A program made the translations under genes and the position numbers. Below are positions 8,752 through 17,852 of a stretch of 64,000 nt of DNA, piece after piece (within the stretch, counting starts at the first letter, position 1; each line of letters starts with the position of its first letter). Source of the stretch: CAVTRI01 sp963737075. Its GTDB lineage: Bacteria; Actinomycetota; Acidimicrobiia; Acidimicrobiales; Palsa-688. The notes under the pieces were generated by a model. It did no database searches, was not told the DNA's origin, and was given only the letters and a program-made list of their open reading frames with translations. The DNA is taken from assembly GCA_963737075.1 (NCBI GenBank), contig CAVTRI010000002.1:2356001-2420000 (forward strand). Reading direction: 5' to 3'.

Positions 8752-10164
8752 ATGGCCGACCCTGTTTCGATCCCTTATCGCTACGAGCGGACGGCGACCG
8801 CCGCCGAGCTGGCCGCCGCGCACGCGAATCTGCCCACTGAAGGGGAGTCGGGCAAGGTCGAGTCAGTCGCCGGCCGGCTGATGCTGCGCCGAGAGATGGG
8901 CAGGCTGGCCTTCGGCACGCTACGGGACTCCTCGGGCAGCATCCAGCTGTTCGCGGGCGCCAAGTGGACGGCGGACTTTGAGGGGTTCACCGGCCTCAAC
9001 CGGGGCGACTGGATTGGTGCCACGGGTGAGGTCGTTCGCACCAAGACTGGCGAACTGTCGATCAAGGTCGCCGACTGGGTGCTGCTCGCTCCCGCTCGCC
9101 GCAGCTTCGGGGACAAGTGGCGGGGTATAGCCGATGTCGATCTGCGCTACCGGCAGCGTTACGCCGACCTGTGGGCCAACGAGGAGTCCCGCGAGGTTCT
9201 CTTGCTGCGGAGCCGGGTCATCTCAGAAACCCGCCGGTGGCTGGAGGCGCGGGGGTTCGTGGAGGTTGAGACGCCGATCTTCCATCCCATTCCGGGCGGA
9301 GCGGCGGCGAGGCCGTTCGTCACTCACCACAACGCCCTCGACCAGGACCTGTACCTCCGGGTCGCCCCCGAGCTGTATCTCAAGCGCCTGGTCGTCGGCG
9401 GATTCGAGAAGGTGTTCGAGATCGGGCGGGTGTTCCGAAACGAGGGGCTATCCCCGCGTCACAATCCCGAGTTCACGATGCTGGAGCTCTACCAGGCGTA
9501 TGCCGACTACACGGACCTGATGGTCCTCACCGAGGAGCTCGTGTCGCATCTGGCGCGCACTCTGCGAGGCACGACATCGCTGTCGTACGCCGGGCGCCAC
9601 CTGGAGCTCGCCCCTCCATGGCAGCGAGCCACGTTGGCCTCTCTTGTCGCGTCTGAAACTGGGGACGCCGTCGATGTGAGCGCCCCGGTCGACCAGCTGC
9701 GAGCCGTGGCGGCCGCCCATCAGGTGCCGACGGACGACGCGTGGGGCCCCGGCAAGCTGCTGCTGGAGATCTACGAAAAGACGACGGAGCCTCGCCTGTG
9801 GGGGCCGGTGTTCGTGACCGACTACCCCACCGAGGTGTCGCCCTTGTCGCGAGCCCACCGCAGCCAGACGGGTGTGGTCGAGCGGTTCGAGGCCATCGTG
9901 GCCGGGCGGGAGCTGTGCAACGCGTTCAGCGAGCTGACCGATCCCGACCTGCAGCGTCAGCGCTTCGAGGAGCAGGCCAGGGCTCGGGCCGCTGGCGACG
10001 AAGAGGCCATGGCGGTCGACGAGGACTATTTGCGGGCACTGGAATTCGGGCTGCCCCCGACGGCCGGCATAGGGATCGGCATCGACCGCGTCGCGATGCT
10101 GCTGGCGGGCACGGAGGCCATTCGTGACGTCATCGCCTTTCCGACGCTGCGGCCCGAGCAGTAG
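8752..10164 (+). CDS. lysS: lysyl-tRNA synthetase (class II)
   Basis: Charges tRNA-Lys. A 470-aa protein with an N-terminal OB-fold anticodon-binding domain (about residues 35-112, including FGTLRDSSGSIQLF) and a class II catalytic core: motif 2 RVFRNEG at 226-232 with HNPEFTMLE at 237-245, and motif 3 GIGIGIDRVAMLLAG at 439-453. ATG start, 57 bases after coaX. The N-terminus is shorter than in E. coli LysS. It ends the plus-strand run and converges on the polyprenyl synthase gene. Confidence 0.95.
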   Translation: MADPVSIPYRYERTATAAELAAAHANLPTEGESGKVESVAGRLMLRREMGRLAFGTLRDSSGSIQLFAGAKWTADFEGFTGLNRGDWIGATGEVVRTKTGELSIKVADWVLLAPARRSFGDKWRGIADVDLRYRQRYADLWANEESREVLLLRSRVISETRRWLEARGFVEVETPIFHPIPGGAAARPFVTHHNALDQDLYLRVAPELYLKRLVVGGFEKVFEIGRVFRNEGLSPRHNPEFTMLELYQAYADYTDLMVLTEELVSHLARTLRGTTSLSYAGRHLELAPPWQRATLASLVASETGDAVDVSAPVDQLRAVAAAHQVPTDDAWGPGKLLLEIYEKTTEPRLWGPVFVTDYPTEVSPLSRAHRSQTGVVERFEAIVAGRELCNAFSELTDPDLQRQRFEEQARARAAGDEEAMAVDEDYLRALEFGLPPTAGIGIGIDRVAMLLAGTEAIRDVIAFPTLRPEQ

Positions 10165-10209
10165 CACGTCCCTGGCATTTCGCCGGGAGTGGCTCTCAAC
10201 CTCATCGCA

Positions 10210-10225
10210 CCGACGGTGGCGTCGG
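10210..10225. terminator. short GC hairpin between convergent genes
   Basis: A perfect 6-bp inverted repeat, CCGACG / CGTCGG with a GTGG loop, sits in the 88-base gap between the ends of lysS and the polyprenyl synthase gene. It could act as a bidirectional terminator, but there is no T-tract and the stem is short. Confidence 0.25.
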
Positions 10226-10252
10226 CGAGTCCCTGAGACGGCTCCGACGGCG

Positions 10253-11230
10253 CTATAGCAGCGCGAGACCGTCGATCAGCCGGTGACCGAGCCCGGCCAG
10301 GGCGTCGATCTCGGCCGCCGATCCGGCCGCCCGCAGCGGGTCCAGCGCGGCCGCCGCCTGGTCAGCCCACCGGCGAGCTTCCTTGGTGGTGCTCCCGATG
10401 GCGCCCGAGGAAACGATGAGGTCTCTCGCCTTGTCCCGGGTCGGTGCGTCCAGCGGTCCAAGCAGGAGGCTGCGCAGCTCGGCACCCGGCTCCGGAAGCG
10501 CGAGCGCCCGCAGAACCGGCAGGGTGTAGGTGCCCTCGACAAGGTCGTGGCCGGCCGGCTTGCCCAGCTGGTCCTCGCTCGACACCAGGTCCCGGATGTC
10601 ATCCCATATCTGGAAGGCGATACCAAATGCCTGCCCGAACTCGGTGACCGCCTCGACGGCCACCCGGTCAGCCCCGCTGACCAGCGCTCCGACGCGAGCC
10701 GAGGTGGCGAGGAGCGAGGCCGTCTTGCCGCGCACCGACTCGAAGTAGTCGGCCTCTGTCCGGTTCGGGTTAAAGGCCTGGCGGAGCTGGCTCACCTCCC
10801 CTTGGCACAGCTGACCGATCGTCCGGGCCAGCAGGCCCGCCACCTCAGTGCCCAGGGAGGCCGCGATCTCCGACGCCCTAGCGAGGAGGAAGTCACCGGC
10901 CAGGATGGCGACCAGGTTGCCCCACTGAGAGTTGACACTGGCGACGCCTCGTCGCTGTTCAGCGCCGTCCATCACGTCGTCGTGGTACAGCGAACCCAGG
11001 TGGACCAGCTCGACCGAGACCGCCCCTTGGACCACGTCCCCGCCGATCGGCCGGGCGGCGGCAGCCGCGGCCGCGACCACGAGCGCTGGGCGGAGCCGTT
11101 TGCCGCCCGCCGTTACCAGGTGGCCCGCCACCTCTCGCATGAACGGGTCGTCGGCCGCCACCGCCCGCCCCAGCGCCGCTTCGACCCGGCTGAGCACCCC
11201 CCCCAGGCCGGGAAGGGGCAGCTGCTCCAC
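10253..11230 (-). CDS. polyprenyl diphosphate synthase (trans-type)
   Basis: Chain-elongating isoprenyl synthase, probably making the side-chain precursor of menaquinone. It has GGKRLRP near the N-terminus, the first aspartate-rich motif HDDVMD and the second DDIRD, with the usual spacing. The start chosen is GTG at 11230, preceded by GAGGTG six bases upstream, giving 325 aa; a GTG nine bases further upstream (11239) is the alternative. The open frame reaches 11407 but those residues are not family-like. It is divergent from clpC. Product chain length cannot be told from the sequence alone. Confidence 0.88.
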   Translation of the reverse strand: MEQLPLPGLGGVLSRVEAALGRAVAADDPFMREVAGHLVTAGGKRLRPALVVAAAAAAARPIGGDVVQGAVSVELVHLGSLYHDDVMDGAEQRRGVASVNSQWGNLVAILAGDFLLARASEIAASLGTEVAGLLARTIGQLCQGEVSQLRQAFNPNRTEADYFESVRGKTASLLATSARVGALVSGADRVAVEAVTEFGQAFGIAFQIWDDIRDLVSSEDQLGKPAGHDLVEGTYTLPVLRALALPEPGAELRSLLLGPLDAPTRDKARDLIVSSGAIGSTTKEARRWADQAAAALDPLRAAGSAAEIDALAGLGHRLIDGLALL

Positions 11231-11454
11231 GAGGTTCACCTCGCCGACCCTAGTGGGCGGCAACCCGTTGGACGGCCGGGCAGGCAGCGGGCCTGGACAG
11301 CCAGTAGGGGGGGTGGCTGAGTACACTGACAGGACAGAGGACCAAACGGAGGGCCAGAAGGAGGTTTCGACCACCGGGGTACGACGGTGACCGCGTGGGA
11401 GGGCCACCCCCCAGCTCTCCCGATGGACACGAGCCGCGCAGGAGGCGGTCCACT
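11231..11454 (+). promoter_or_regulatory. clpC upstream region and ribosome-binding site
   Basis: This 224-base divergent gap must hold the promoters of clpC and of the polyprenyl synthase gene. GGAGG at 11441-11445 lies nine bases before a TTG at 11455 and decides the clpC start. A possible -10, TACACT, is at 11322-11327, but no convincing -35 was seen. No other gene is evident. Confidence 0.4.
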
Positions 11455-13953
11455 TTGTTTGAACGTTTTACCGACCGAGCCCGAAGAGTCCTGGTCCTCG
11501 CTCAAGAAGAGGCACGGCTCCTCAACCACAACTTCATCGGTACCGAGCACATCCTCCTGGGCCTCATCCACGAGGGGGAAGGCGTGGCGGCGAAAGCGCT
11601 GGAGTCGCTCGGCGTGACCCTCGAGGCCGTCCGTGAGAAGGTCGAGGAGACGATCGGGCCGGCAGGGTCGGCGACGACAGGGTCGCCCCCGTTTACCCCG
11701 AGGGCGAAGAAGGTGCTCGAGCTGTCGCTCCGGGAGGCGCTGCAACTGGGCCACAACTACATCGGCACCGAGCACATGCTGCTCGGCCTCGTGCGCGAGG
11801 GCGAAGGTGTGGCCGCTCAGGTGCTGGTCAGCCTGGGTGCCGACCTCTCGCGGGTCCGGCAGCAGGTCATCCAGCTGCTGTCGGGCTACCAGTCCCCCGG
11901 TGGCAAGGAGGGGGCGGCGGCGACCGCTGGCGCCTCTTCTGGCCAGGAGACCCCAAGCGGTTCGCCAGTGCTCGATCAGTTCGGCCGCAACCTGACCCAG
12001 CTCGCTCGCGAGCGCAAGCTCGACCCCGTCATCGGGCGCGACCGCGAAATCGAGCGGGTGATGCAGGTGCTGTCCCGCCGAACGAAAAACAATCCAGTCC
12101 TCATTGGCGAGCCCGGCGTCGGTAAGACCGCCATCGTCGAAGGCCTGTCGCAGAAGATCGTGTCTGGCGACGTTCCGGAGACCATCAAGGGCAAGCAGCT
12201 GTACACCCTCGACCTGGGCGCGCTCGTAGCCGGATCCCGATACCGGGGCGACTTCGAGGAGCGCCTGAAGAAGGTGCTGAAGGAGATCCGCACCCGCGGG
12301 GACATCATCCTGTTCATCGACGAGCTGCACACTCTGGTCGGCGCCGGCGCCGCGGAGGGCGCGATCGACGCCGCTTCCATCCTCAAGCCGATGCTCGCCC
12401 GCGGCGAGCTGCAGACGGTTGGGGCGACGACGCTCGACGAGTACCGCAAGCACCTGGAGAAAGACGCCGCTCTGGAGCGGCGGTTTCAGCCGATCAAGGT
12501 GGAGGAGCCCTCGCTCCCGCACACGATCGAGATCCTGAAGGGCCTGCGCGACCGCTATGAGGCTCACCACGGGGTCACCATCACCGACCAGGCGGTCGTC
12601 GCCGCAGCCAACCTGGCCGACCGTTACATCGCCGACCGCTACCTCCCCGACAAGGCGATCGACCTCATCGACGAGGCGGGCAGCCGGCTGCGCATCCGCC
12701 GCATGGGAACTCCGGCCGACTACAAGGCCATCGAGGAGGACATCGTCAGGGTCCGCAAGGACAAAGAGCTGGCGATCGAGAAGCAAAACTTCGAACAGGC
12801 CAAGAAGGCCCGTGAGAAGGAGGAGGAGCTTCTACAGCGCAAGGCGGCCAAGGAGCAGGAGTGGCGGGCCGAAGGGCTCGACCTGTTCGACGTCGTTGAT
12901 GAGGAGGTCATCGCCGAGGTCCTGGCTAACTGGACCGGGATTCCCGTGTACAAGCTGACCGAAGAGGAGACAGCGAAGCTCCTGCGCATGGAGGACGAGC
13001 TCCACAAGCGGGTCATCGGCCAGGAAGACGCTATTCATGCCGTCTCGCAGGCCATCCGACGTACCCGTGCCGGTTTGAAGGATCCCAAGCGCCCCAGCGG
13101 GTCGTTCATCTTCCTCGGCCCGTCCGGCGTCGGCAAGACCGAGACCGCCAAGACGCTGGCCGAGTTCCTCTTCGGAGATGAAGGCGCGCTCATCCAGCTC
13201 GACATGTCCGAGTACATGGAGAAGCACACCGTCAGCCGGCTGGTCGGCTCCCCGCCCGGCTATGTCGGCTATGAGGAGGGCGGCCAGTTGACCGAGGCTG
13301 TCCGCCGGAAGCCGTTCTCGGTGGTGCTGTTCGACGAGATCGAGAAGGCCCACCCGGACGTGTTCAACACGCTCCTCCAGATTCTCGAGGACGGGCGGCT
13401 AACCGACTCGCAGGGTCGCAGCGTCGACTTCAAGAACACGGTCATCATCATGACGTCCAACCTGGGCACCGCCGACCTGCGCAAGACGTCGGTCGGGTTC
13501 GCCAAGACCAGCGAGGCGGTCACTTACGAGCGGATGAAGGCCAAGGTCAATGATGCTTTGAAGCAGCATTTCCGGCCCGAGTTCCTCAACCGGATCGACG
13601 ACGTGATCGTCTTCCACGAGCTCACCCGGGACGAGGTGACCGAGATCGTCGACCTGATGCTCAAGCGAGTGCGCGAGCAGCTCGAGAGCCAGGGTCTCGG
13701 TCTCGAGATGACCCAGCCCGCCAAGTACCTCATGGTCGAAAAGGGCTACGACCCGACGCTCGGCGCCCGGCCGCTGCGGCGGGCCCTCCAGCGTCTCGTG
13801 GAGGATCCGCTGTCGGAGAAGCTCCTGTGGAAGGAGTTCCGAGCCGGCGAGACGATCATCGTCGACGCCGAGGAGGGCGAGGTCGTCTTCCGTGCCATCG
13901 AGGGCTTCGAGCCGCCGCCGGTCGAGCTGGCCGGCGCCGGCAGTGGCGAGTAG
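11455..13953 (+). CDS. clpC: ATP-dependent Clp protease ATPase subunit ClpC
   Basis: AAA+ unfoldase that feeds substrates to ClpP. The TTG at 11455 gives the canonical beginning LFERFTDRARR, and the protein is 832 aa. Order: double Clp-N repeat (residues 1-145), AAA-1 with GEPGVGKT at 218-225 and ILFIDELHTLVGAG near 285-298, a UVR-type coiled segment (about 425-460), then AAA-2 with GPSGVGKT at 555-562 and LFDEIEKAHP. The M-domain length and the UVR segment mark it as ClpC rather than ClpB. The upstream extension in frame to 11395 is rejected because of the ribosome-binding site. Confidence 0.96.
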   Translation: MFERFTDRARRVLVLAQEEARLLNHNFIGTEHILLGLIHEGEGVAAKALESLGVTLEAVREKVEETIGPAGSATTGSPPFTPRAKKVLELSLREALQLGHNYIGTEHMLLGLVREGEGVAAQVLVSLGADLSRVRQQVIQLLSGYQSPGGKEGAAATAGASSGQETPSGSPVLDQFGRNLTQLARERKLDPVIGRDREIERVMQVLSRRTKNNPVLIGEPGVGKTAIVEGLSQKIVSGDVPETIKGKQLYTLDLGALVAGSRYRGDFEERLKKVLKEIRTRGDIILFIDELHTLVGAGAAEGAIDAASILKPMLARGELQTVGATTLDEYRKHLEKDAALERRFQPIKVEEPSLPHTIEILKGLRDRYEAHHGVTITDQAVVAAANLADRYIADRYLPDKAIDLIDEAGSRLRIRRMGTPADYKAIEEDIVRVRKDKELAIEKQNFEQAKKAREKEEELLQRKAAKEQEWRAEGLDLFDVVDEEVIAEVLANWTGIPVYKLTEEETAKLLRMEDELHKRVIGQEDAIHAVSQAIRRTRAGLKDPKRPSGSFIFLGPSGVGKTETAKTLAEFLFGDEGALIQLDMSEYMEKHTVSRLVGSPPGYVGYEEGGQLTEAVRRKPFSVVLFDEIEKAHPDVFNTLLQILEDGRLTDSQGRSVDFKNTVIIMTSNLGTADLRKTSVGFAKTSEAVTYERMKAKVNDALKQHFRPEFLNRIDDVIVFHELTRDEVTEIVDLMLKRVREQLESQGLGLEMTQPAKYLMVEKGYDPTLGARPLRRALQRLVEDPLSEKLLWKEFRAGETIIVDAEEGEVVFRAIEGFEPPPVELAGAGSGE

Positions 13954-14018
13954 CTCCTCCGCGTTGGGTTTAGCGGCTGCCGCGTCGGCTTGACCGGCCG
14001 CCGCTAGCCTGGCCGCCC

Positions 14019-15287
14019 GTGACGGTCCGGCGGACCGGCAGGTGTTGGCCGTTCCTGCTCTTCCTCGCGGTGCTGCTGGGCGCCGCGACCGGTTGCCAGG
14101 TGACGACCCAGGTGGCTGTCACGACGGCGGCCAATGGCAGCGGGACGCTCGCCGTGGCGGTCACGCTCGACGCGCAGGCAATAGCCGCTGTCGGCAACCT
14201 CGCCCAGCAGCTGCAGACCTCCGATCTGGTTCAGGCCGGATGGGTGGTCGCCGGCCCCGTCCCTTCGGTGGGTGGGTCGGAGACCGTCACGGTCCGCCAT
14301 GCGTTCTCCAATCCCGCCCAGCTGCAAGCGCTCGCGGCCCAGCTCGCCGGGTCCGGGCCCGAGGCGTCGCGTCCGTTCCAACTGGAGCTTCGCCGCACCC
14401 ACTCCTTCTGGCACTCCGGGACCGAGTTGACGGGCTCGGTCGATCTCACGTGCGGACTCGCCTGCTTTGGCGATCAAGGGCTGCAGGCCGCGCTGGGGTC
14501 GCCGCTCGGCGTCAACGTCAACCCCCTCGTGCAGCAGGCGAGGCAGCAGCCGGGGCAGGTGTTCAGGTTCTCGATGAGCGCGGCCCTGGACGGGCACCTG
14601 CTCACGACGAACGCCCCGTCGCGATCAGGCTCGGTCGAGACGTGGACGCCCGTGCTCGGTCAGAAGACCACGGTGTTGGCGGTCACCCAGTCGGTCAATA
14701 CCGGCCACGTCGTGCTGGTCGCCGTGCTGTCCGGCGCGGGGCTCATCGTCGTCCTCGTCCTGCTGGTGTTCCTCTTGCTGCGCTGGCGGCGCCGTCGGCG
14801 GGCGCGCTCCGCGGCGGCTGTAGTTCCGACTTCCGCCGACGTACCGGCGCCGGCTCCTGCTCCTGCTGAGGTGCCGCCGGCTCCTGCCGAGGTGCCGTCG
14901 GCTTCGGTTCCTCCTGACGTGCCGCCGGCTGCGGGTGCGGTGCCCGCTGAGGTGCCGCCGGCTTCGGTTCCTGGCGACGTGCCTGCGGATGCGGTGCCCG
15001 CTGAGGTGCCGCCGGGTGCGGGTGCGGGTGCGGTGCCCGCTGAGGTGCCGCCGGCTCCTGCCGACGTGCCACCGGTTGCGGCCTCCGACGTGCCACCGGC
15101 TGCCGGTTCGGCTCCTGCTCATGTTGCGCCGCCGGCTTCGGCTCATGCAGACGACGTGCCACCGGCTGCGGCCTCCGAGGTGCCGCCGGCTCCTGCCGAT
15201 GTGCCACCGGCTCCTGCCGATTCGCCGTTTGGGGAACCCGAGGTCACAGTTTCGCCGAACGCTGAGCCCGACCCGGCATCGGACTAA
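14019..15287 (+). CDS. LppM-like lipoprotein with one membrane helix and a Pro/Ala/Val repeat tail
   Basis: A 422-aa protein starting at GTG. Residues 1-26 are a lipoprotein signal (RR, then hydrophobic, ATGC lipobox, Cys26). Residues 27-225 form a beta-rich extracytoplasmic domain resembling the LppM/DUF3153 family (repeated T/V-rich strands, a Cys145-Cys149 pair). One membrane helix at 230-254 is followed by a WRRRRRAR stop-transfer sequence. The tail, 270-405, is almost wholly built of short blocks such as AEVPPAPADVPP. If the helix exits inward, this tail is cytoplasmic. Function unknown; mycobacterial LppM has been linked to phosphatidylinositol mannoside metabolism, which cannot be transferred safely. 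The matching DNA is also repetitive (about 14840-15230). Confidence 0.7.
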   Translation: MTVRRTGRCWPFLLFLAVLLGAATGCQVTTQVAVTTAANGSGTLAVAVTLDAQAIAAVGNLAQQLQTSDLVQAGWVVAGPVPSVGGSETVTVRHAFSNPAQLQALAAQLAGSGPEASRPFQLELRRTHSFWHSGTELTGSVDLTCGLACFGDQGLQAALGSPLGVNVNPLVQQARQQPGQVFRFSMSAALDGHLLTTNAPSRSGSVETWTPVLGQKTTVLAVTQSVNTGHVVLVAVLSGAGLIVVLVLLVFLLLRWRRRRRARSAAAVVPTSADVPAPAPAPAEVPPAPAEVPSASVPPDVPPAAGAVPAEVPPASVPGDVPADAVPAEVPPGAGAGAVPAEVPPAPADVPPVAASDVPPAAGSAPAHVAPPASAHADDVPPAAASEVPPAPADVPPAPADSPFGEPEVTVSPNAEPDPASD

Positions 15288-15436
15288 CCACGGCGGATGG
15301 TCGGCCCTTTTGCCGACCTCATCGGTTGCGCATCGCGCCAAGCCCCACCAGTCGGCGCGGTCCGGCGCAGCCTCGCGCGCATACGGCGCGTTTCTGCATC
15401 ACATACGCGTCCCCTTCGCACCCGGCGTGACGACCT

Positions 15437-15750
15437 TGACGCCCCGTCGCGCCAACCCCCGCCGTTTGGCGCGTTGAGGCGCGTTTCCCCAAGACGGCCT
15501 TGACGCCCGGTCGCGCCAACCCCGCCGTTTGGCGCGCTCAGACGCGTTTCCCCCAGACGGGGCTGACGCCCGGTCGCGCCAACTCCCGCCGTTTGGCGCG
15601 TTGAGGGGCGTTTCCCCAAGAGACGGCCCTGACGCCCGGTCGCGCCAACCCCCGCCGTTTGGCGCGTTGAGGCGCGTTTCCCCCAGACGCCCAAGACGGC
15701 CAACACATCCCGGTCGCGCCAACTCCCGCCGTTTGGCGCGGTCAGGCACG
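15437..15750. repeat. tandem palindromic GC-rich repeat array (5 units)
   Basis: The 517-base gap 15288-15804 contains no plausible gene. It holds five head-to-tail units of 63-73 bp starting near 15437, 15501, 15564, 15630 and 15703. Each contains an inverted repeat CGCGCCAA ... TTGGCGCG around a CCCGCC-type loop, followed by TTGAGGCGCGTTTCCCC and AGACGG. A decayed unit precedes it (15330-15420), including GCATCACATACGCG, which recurs in the second array at about 26780-27090. Open frames across it on both strands are repeats, not genes. Confidence 0.8.
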
Positions 15751-15804
15751 CTGCCGCAAGACGCGAGCAGCCTGACCGAAGATCCTCACCGATAGCGTAC
15801 GGGC

Positions 15805-16263
15805 GTGCCGCAGACGCTCCTGGTTGTGCACCACACGCCTTCGCCAGCGACGCACGCGATGCTGCTCGCGGTGCTTGAAGGGGCGCGCGATCCGGCGATT
15901 ACCGGCGTCTCGGTCGAGACGCGCGCCGCGCTGTCCGCCACCGCTTCCGACGTGCTCGCAGCCGACGGGTACGTGCTCGGCTCCCCGGTCAACCTCGGGT
16001 ACCTCTCCGGTGCGCTGAAGCACTTCTTCGACCAGATCTATTACCCGTGTCTGGAGGAGACGAAGGGCCGCCCGTTCGGCGTCTACCTGCACAGCAACCT
16101 GGACGCGTCCGGCGCGGTACGGGCGCTGGACACCATCACGACCGGGCTGGCGTGGCGCCAGGCGCAGCCGCTCCTGCAGGTCGCGGGCGAGCCAAGCGGT
16201 GATGAACTGGCCGCATGCCGGGAGCTCGGAGGAGCGCTGGCGGCGACCCTCAGCCTGGGCTGA
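15805..16263 (+). CDS. flavodoxin / NADPH-dependent FMN reductase-like protein
   Basis: A 152-aa protein of the flavodoxin-like fold, starting at GTG. The signature is VLGSPVNLGYLSGALKHFFD (about residues 58-77), matching the GSP-x-GxxSGxLKxFxD pattern that binds the FMN phosphate and ring in NAD(P)H-dependent reductases. Probably a cytoplasmic flavin-dependent oxidoreductase or electron carrier; substrate unknown. It stands alone between two repeat arrays, and its last eight codons are part of a sequence repeated twice more downstream. Confidence 0.75.
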   Translation: MPQTLLVVHHTPSPATHAMLLAVLEGARDPAITGVSVETRAALSATASDVLAADGYVLGSPVNLGYLSGALKHFFDQIYYPCLEETKGRPFGVYLHSNLDASGAVRALDTITTGLAWRQAQPLLQVAGEPSGDELAACRELGGALAATLSLG

Positions 16264-16364
16264 TGCATCAACAGCAATCGACAGCATCAGCTGGCGGCGA
16301 CCCTCAGCCTGGGCTGATGCATCCACAGCATCAGCTGGCGGCGACCCTCACCCGGGGCTGATGC
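16237..16364. repeat. three direct copies of the flavodoxin-like gene's 3' end
   Basis: A segment beginning CTGGCGGCGACCCTCAGCC and running through the stop into GGGCTGATGCATC occurs at 16237-16269, again at 16291-16323, and in altered form at 16335-16364. Copies are separated by ACAGCATCAG-type spacers. The first copy encodes the C-terminus LAATLSLG and stop of the preceding gene, so the 3' end has been tandemly duplicated into the space before radA. Confidence 0.8.
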
Positions 16365-16405
16365 GATGCCGGGCTGAGTCACACCCCCTCCGTATCGTCT
16401 CGCGC

Positions 16406-17755
16406 ATGACTCGGGTAAAGACGGTTCATCGTTGTCAGCAGTGCGGCGCCACCAGCCCGAGATGGGCCGGTCGCTGCTCGGGCTGCGGGACGTGGAATGC
16501 CCTGATAGAAGAGGCGCCGTCTGAGCGGCGTTCGCTCGGCGGCCACGGCGGCGAGGCGCGGCCGATCGACCGGTGCGACCTCGACGGTGCAGCGCCCGCG
16601 CCTACCGGTGTGCCCGAACTGGACCGGGTGCTTGGCGGAGGATTGGTGCCGTCATCGGTGACGTTGGTGGGCGGTGAGCCCGGCATCGGCAAGTCGACCT
16701 TGCTGCTTCAAGCTGTGGGCCGTTTGGCGACAGCTGGCTCCCGCTGCCTCCTCGTGGCGGCCGAGGAGTCCGCCGCCCAGGTTCGCCGCCGGGCAGATCG
16801 ACTGGGAGCGGTGGTGCCCGAACTCTGGCTGATCTCCGAGACCAGCCTGGCCGGAGTGGTCGCAGCTGCCGAGGAGGTGCGACCAGAGGTCCTGGTTGTC
16901 GACTCCGTCCAGACCATATGGGACACCGACCTCGACTCGGCGCCGGGTTCGGTTGGTCAAGTTCGAGCCTGCGCGCACACGCTGGCGGAGTTCGCCCGAC
17001 GCAGCGGCACCGCGGTGGTGCTCGTCGGCCACGTCACGAAGGACGGCAGCCTCGCCGGCCCCCGCGTGCTCGAGCATCTCGTGGACACGGTGCTGAGTTT
17101 CGAAGGCGACCGCCATCACGCGCTACGCATCCTGCGGGCGGTCAAGCACCGGTTCGGACCCACCGGCGAGCTCGGGTTGTTCGAGATGACGGGCGAAGGG
17201 CTGGCTGGGGTAGATGACGCGGCTGCCCTGTTCCTTGGCGACCGCCGGACGGGTAGCCCCGGGTCGGTCGTCTTTCCGGCACTCGAAGGACGGAGACCGT
17301 TGCTGGTGGAGATGCAGGCGCTCGTGGTACCGAGCGGAGCCGGTGGGGCGTCCCGTTCCGTGGCCGGCCTCGACGGTGGGCGGCTGCCGCTCCTCCTGGC
17401 CGTGCTGGAGCGGCGTGCCAGTATCCGACTCGTCGGCTCGGACGTGTACGTGTCGGTCGTCGGCGGGGTGCGCATCTCGGACCCGGGCGCAGACCTGGCG
17501 GCGTGCATCGCGATCACATCGGCGGCGCTGCAGCGGCCCGTCGCATCCGACCTGGTTGCGCTCGGAGAGATCGGCCTGGGCGGTGAGATCCGGCAGGTGG
17601 CGCACGCGCGGCCCCGCCTGGCAGAGGCCGGCCGTCTGGGGTTTCGTCACGCCGTCGGATTCCGCCAATCTGGCCGCGGTCGATGCTGGTCTTGCCGTCC
17701 GACCCTTCGACGATCTCGCCGACGCCCTCGCGGCGCTGCTTCCCGTCGGCGATGA
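16406..17755 (+). CDS. radA: DNA repair protein RadA, C-terminal frameshift
   Basis: RecA-like ATPase for recombination and branch migration. From ATG 16406: zinc finger Cys10, Cys13, Cys24, Cys27; Walker A GGEPGIGKS at 89-97; the RadA-specific KHRFG at 247-251; then a Lon-like C-terminal domain. After AEAGRLGF (about position 17644) this frame becomes Arg-rich nonsense ending at 17755. The +1 frame continues with a convincing RadA end (DAGLAVRPFDDLADALAALL) to a TAG at 17841-17843. Removing one G from the GGGG at 17638-17641 joins the two. Either a real frameshift or an indel error. disA follows nine bases after the restored end, the usual pairing. Confidence 0.88.
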   Translation: MTRVKTVHRCQQCGATSPRWAGRCSGCGTWNALIEEAPSERRSLGGHGGEARPIDRCDLDGAAPAPTGVPELDRVLGGGLVPSSVTLVGGEPGIGKSTLLLQAVGRLATAGSRCLLVAAEESAAQVRRRADRLGAVVPELWLISETSLAGVVAAAEEVRPEVLVVDSVQTIWDTDLDSAPGSVGQVRACAHTLAEFARRSGTAVVLVGHVTKDGSLAGPRVLEHLVDTVLSFEGDRHHALRILRAVKHRFGPTGELGLFEMTGEGLAGVDDAAALFLGDRRTGSPGSVVFPALEGRRPLLVEMQALVVPSGAGGASRSVAGLDGGRLPLLLAVLERRASIRLVGSDVYVSVVGGVRISDPGADLAACIAITSAALQRPVASDLVALGEIGLGGEIRQVAHARPRLAEAGRLGFRHAVGFRQSGRGRCWSCRPTLRRSRRRPRGAASRRR

Positions 17756-17852
17756 GCGCCGCCCGCCGACGAGGGGCGCGGCACCGCGAGTCCCGGCTCG
17801 GCTGCGTCCCGAACGTCACCTGGCCGCATGGAGGGACCGGTAGGCTCGTGAC

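Noticed and set aside
14625..15341. Arg/His-rich 238-codon frame on the minus strand
   Set aside because: It is the complement of the Pro/Ala/Val repeat tract of the lipoprotein gene and has no family features.
15437..15750. CRISPR-like array
   Set aside because: Units are regularly spaced, but the sequences between the palindromes are also conserved from unit to unit, so there are no unique spacers, and no cas gene is present.
16406..17755. radA as a true pseudogene
   Set aside because: Not accepted as proven: the sequence is intact on both sides of a one-base shift in a GGGG run, and three other genes show the same kind of error, so a sequence error is at least as likely.
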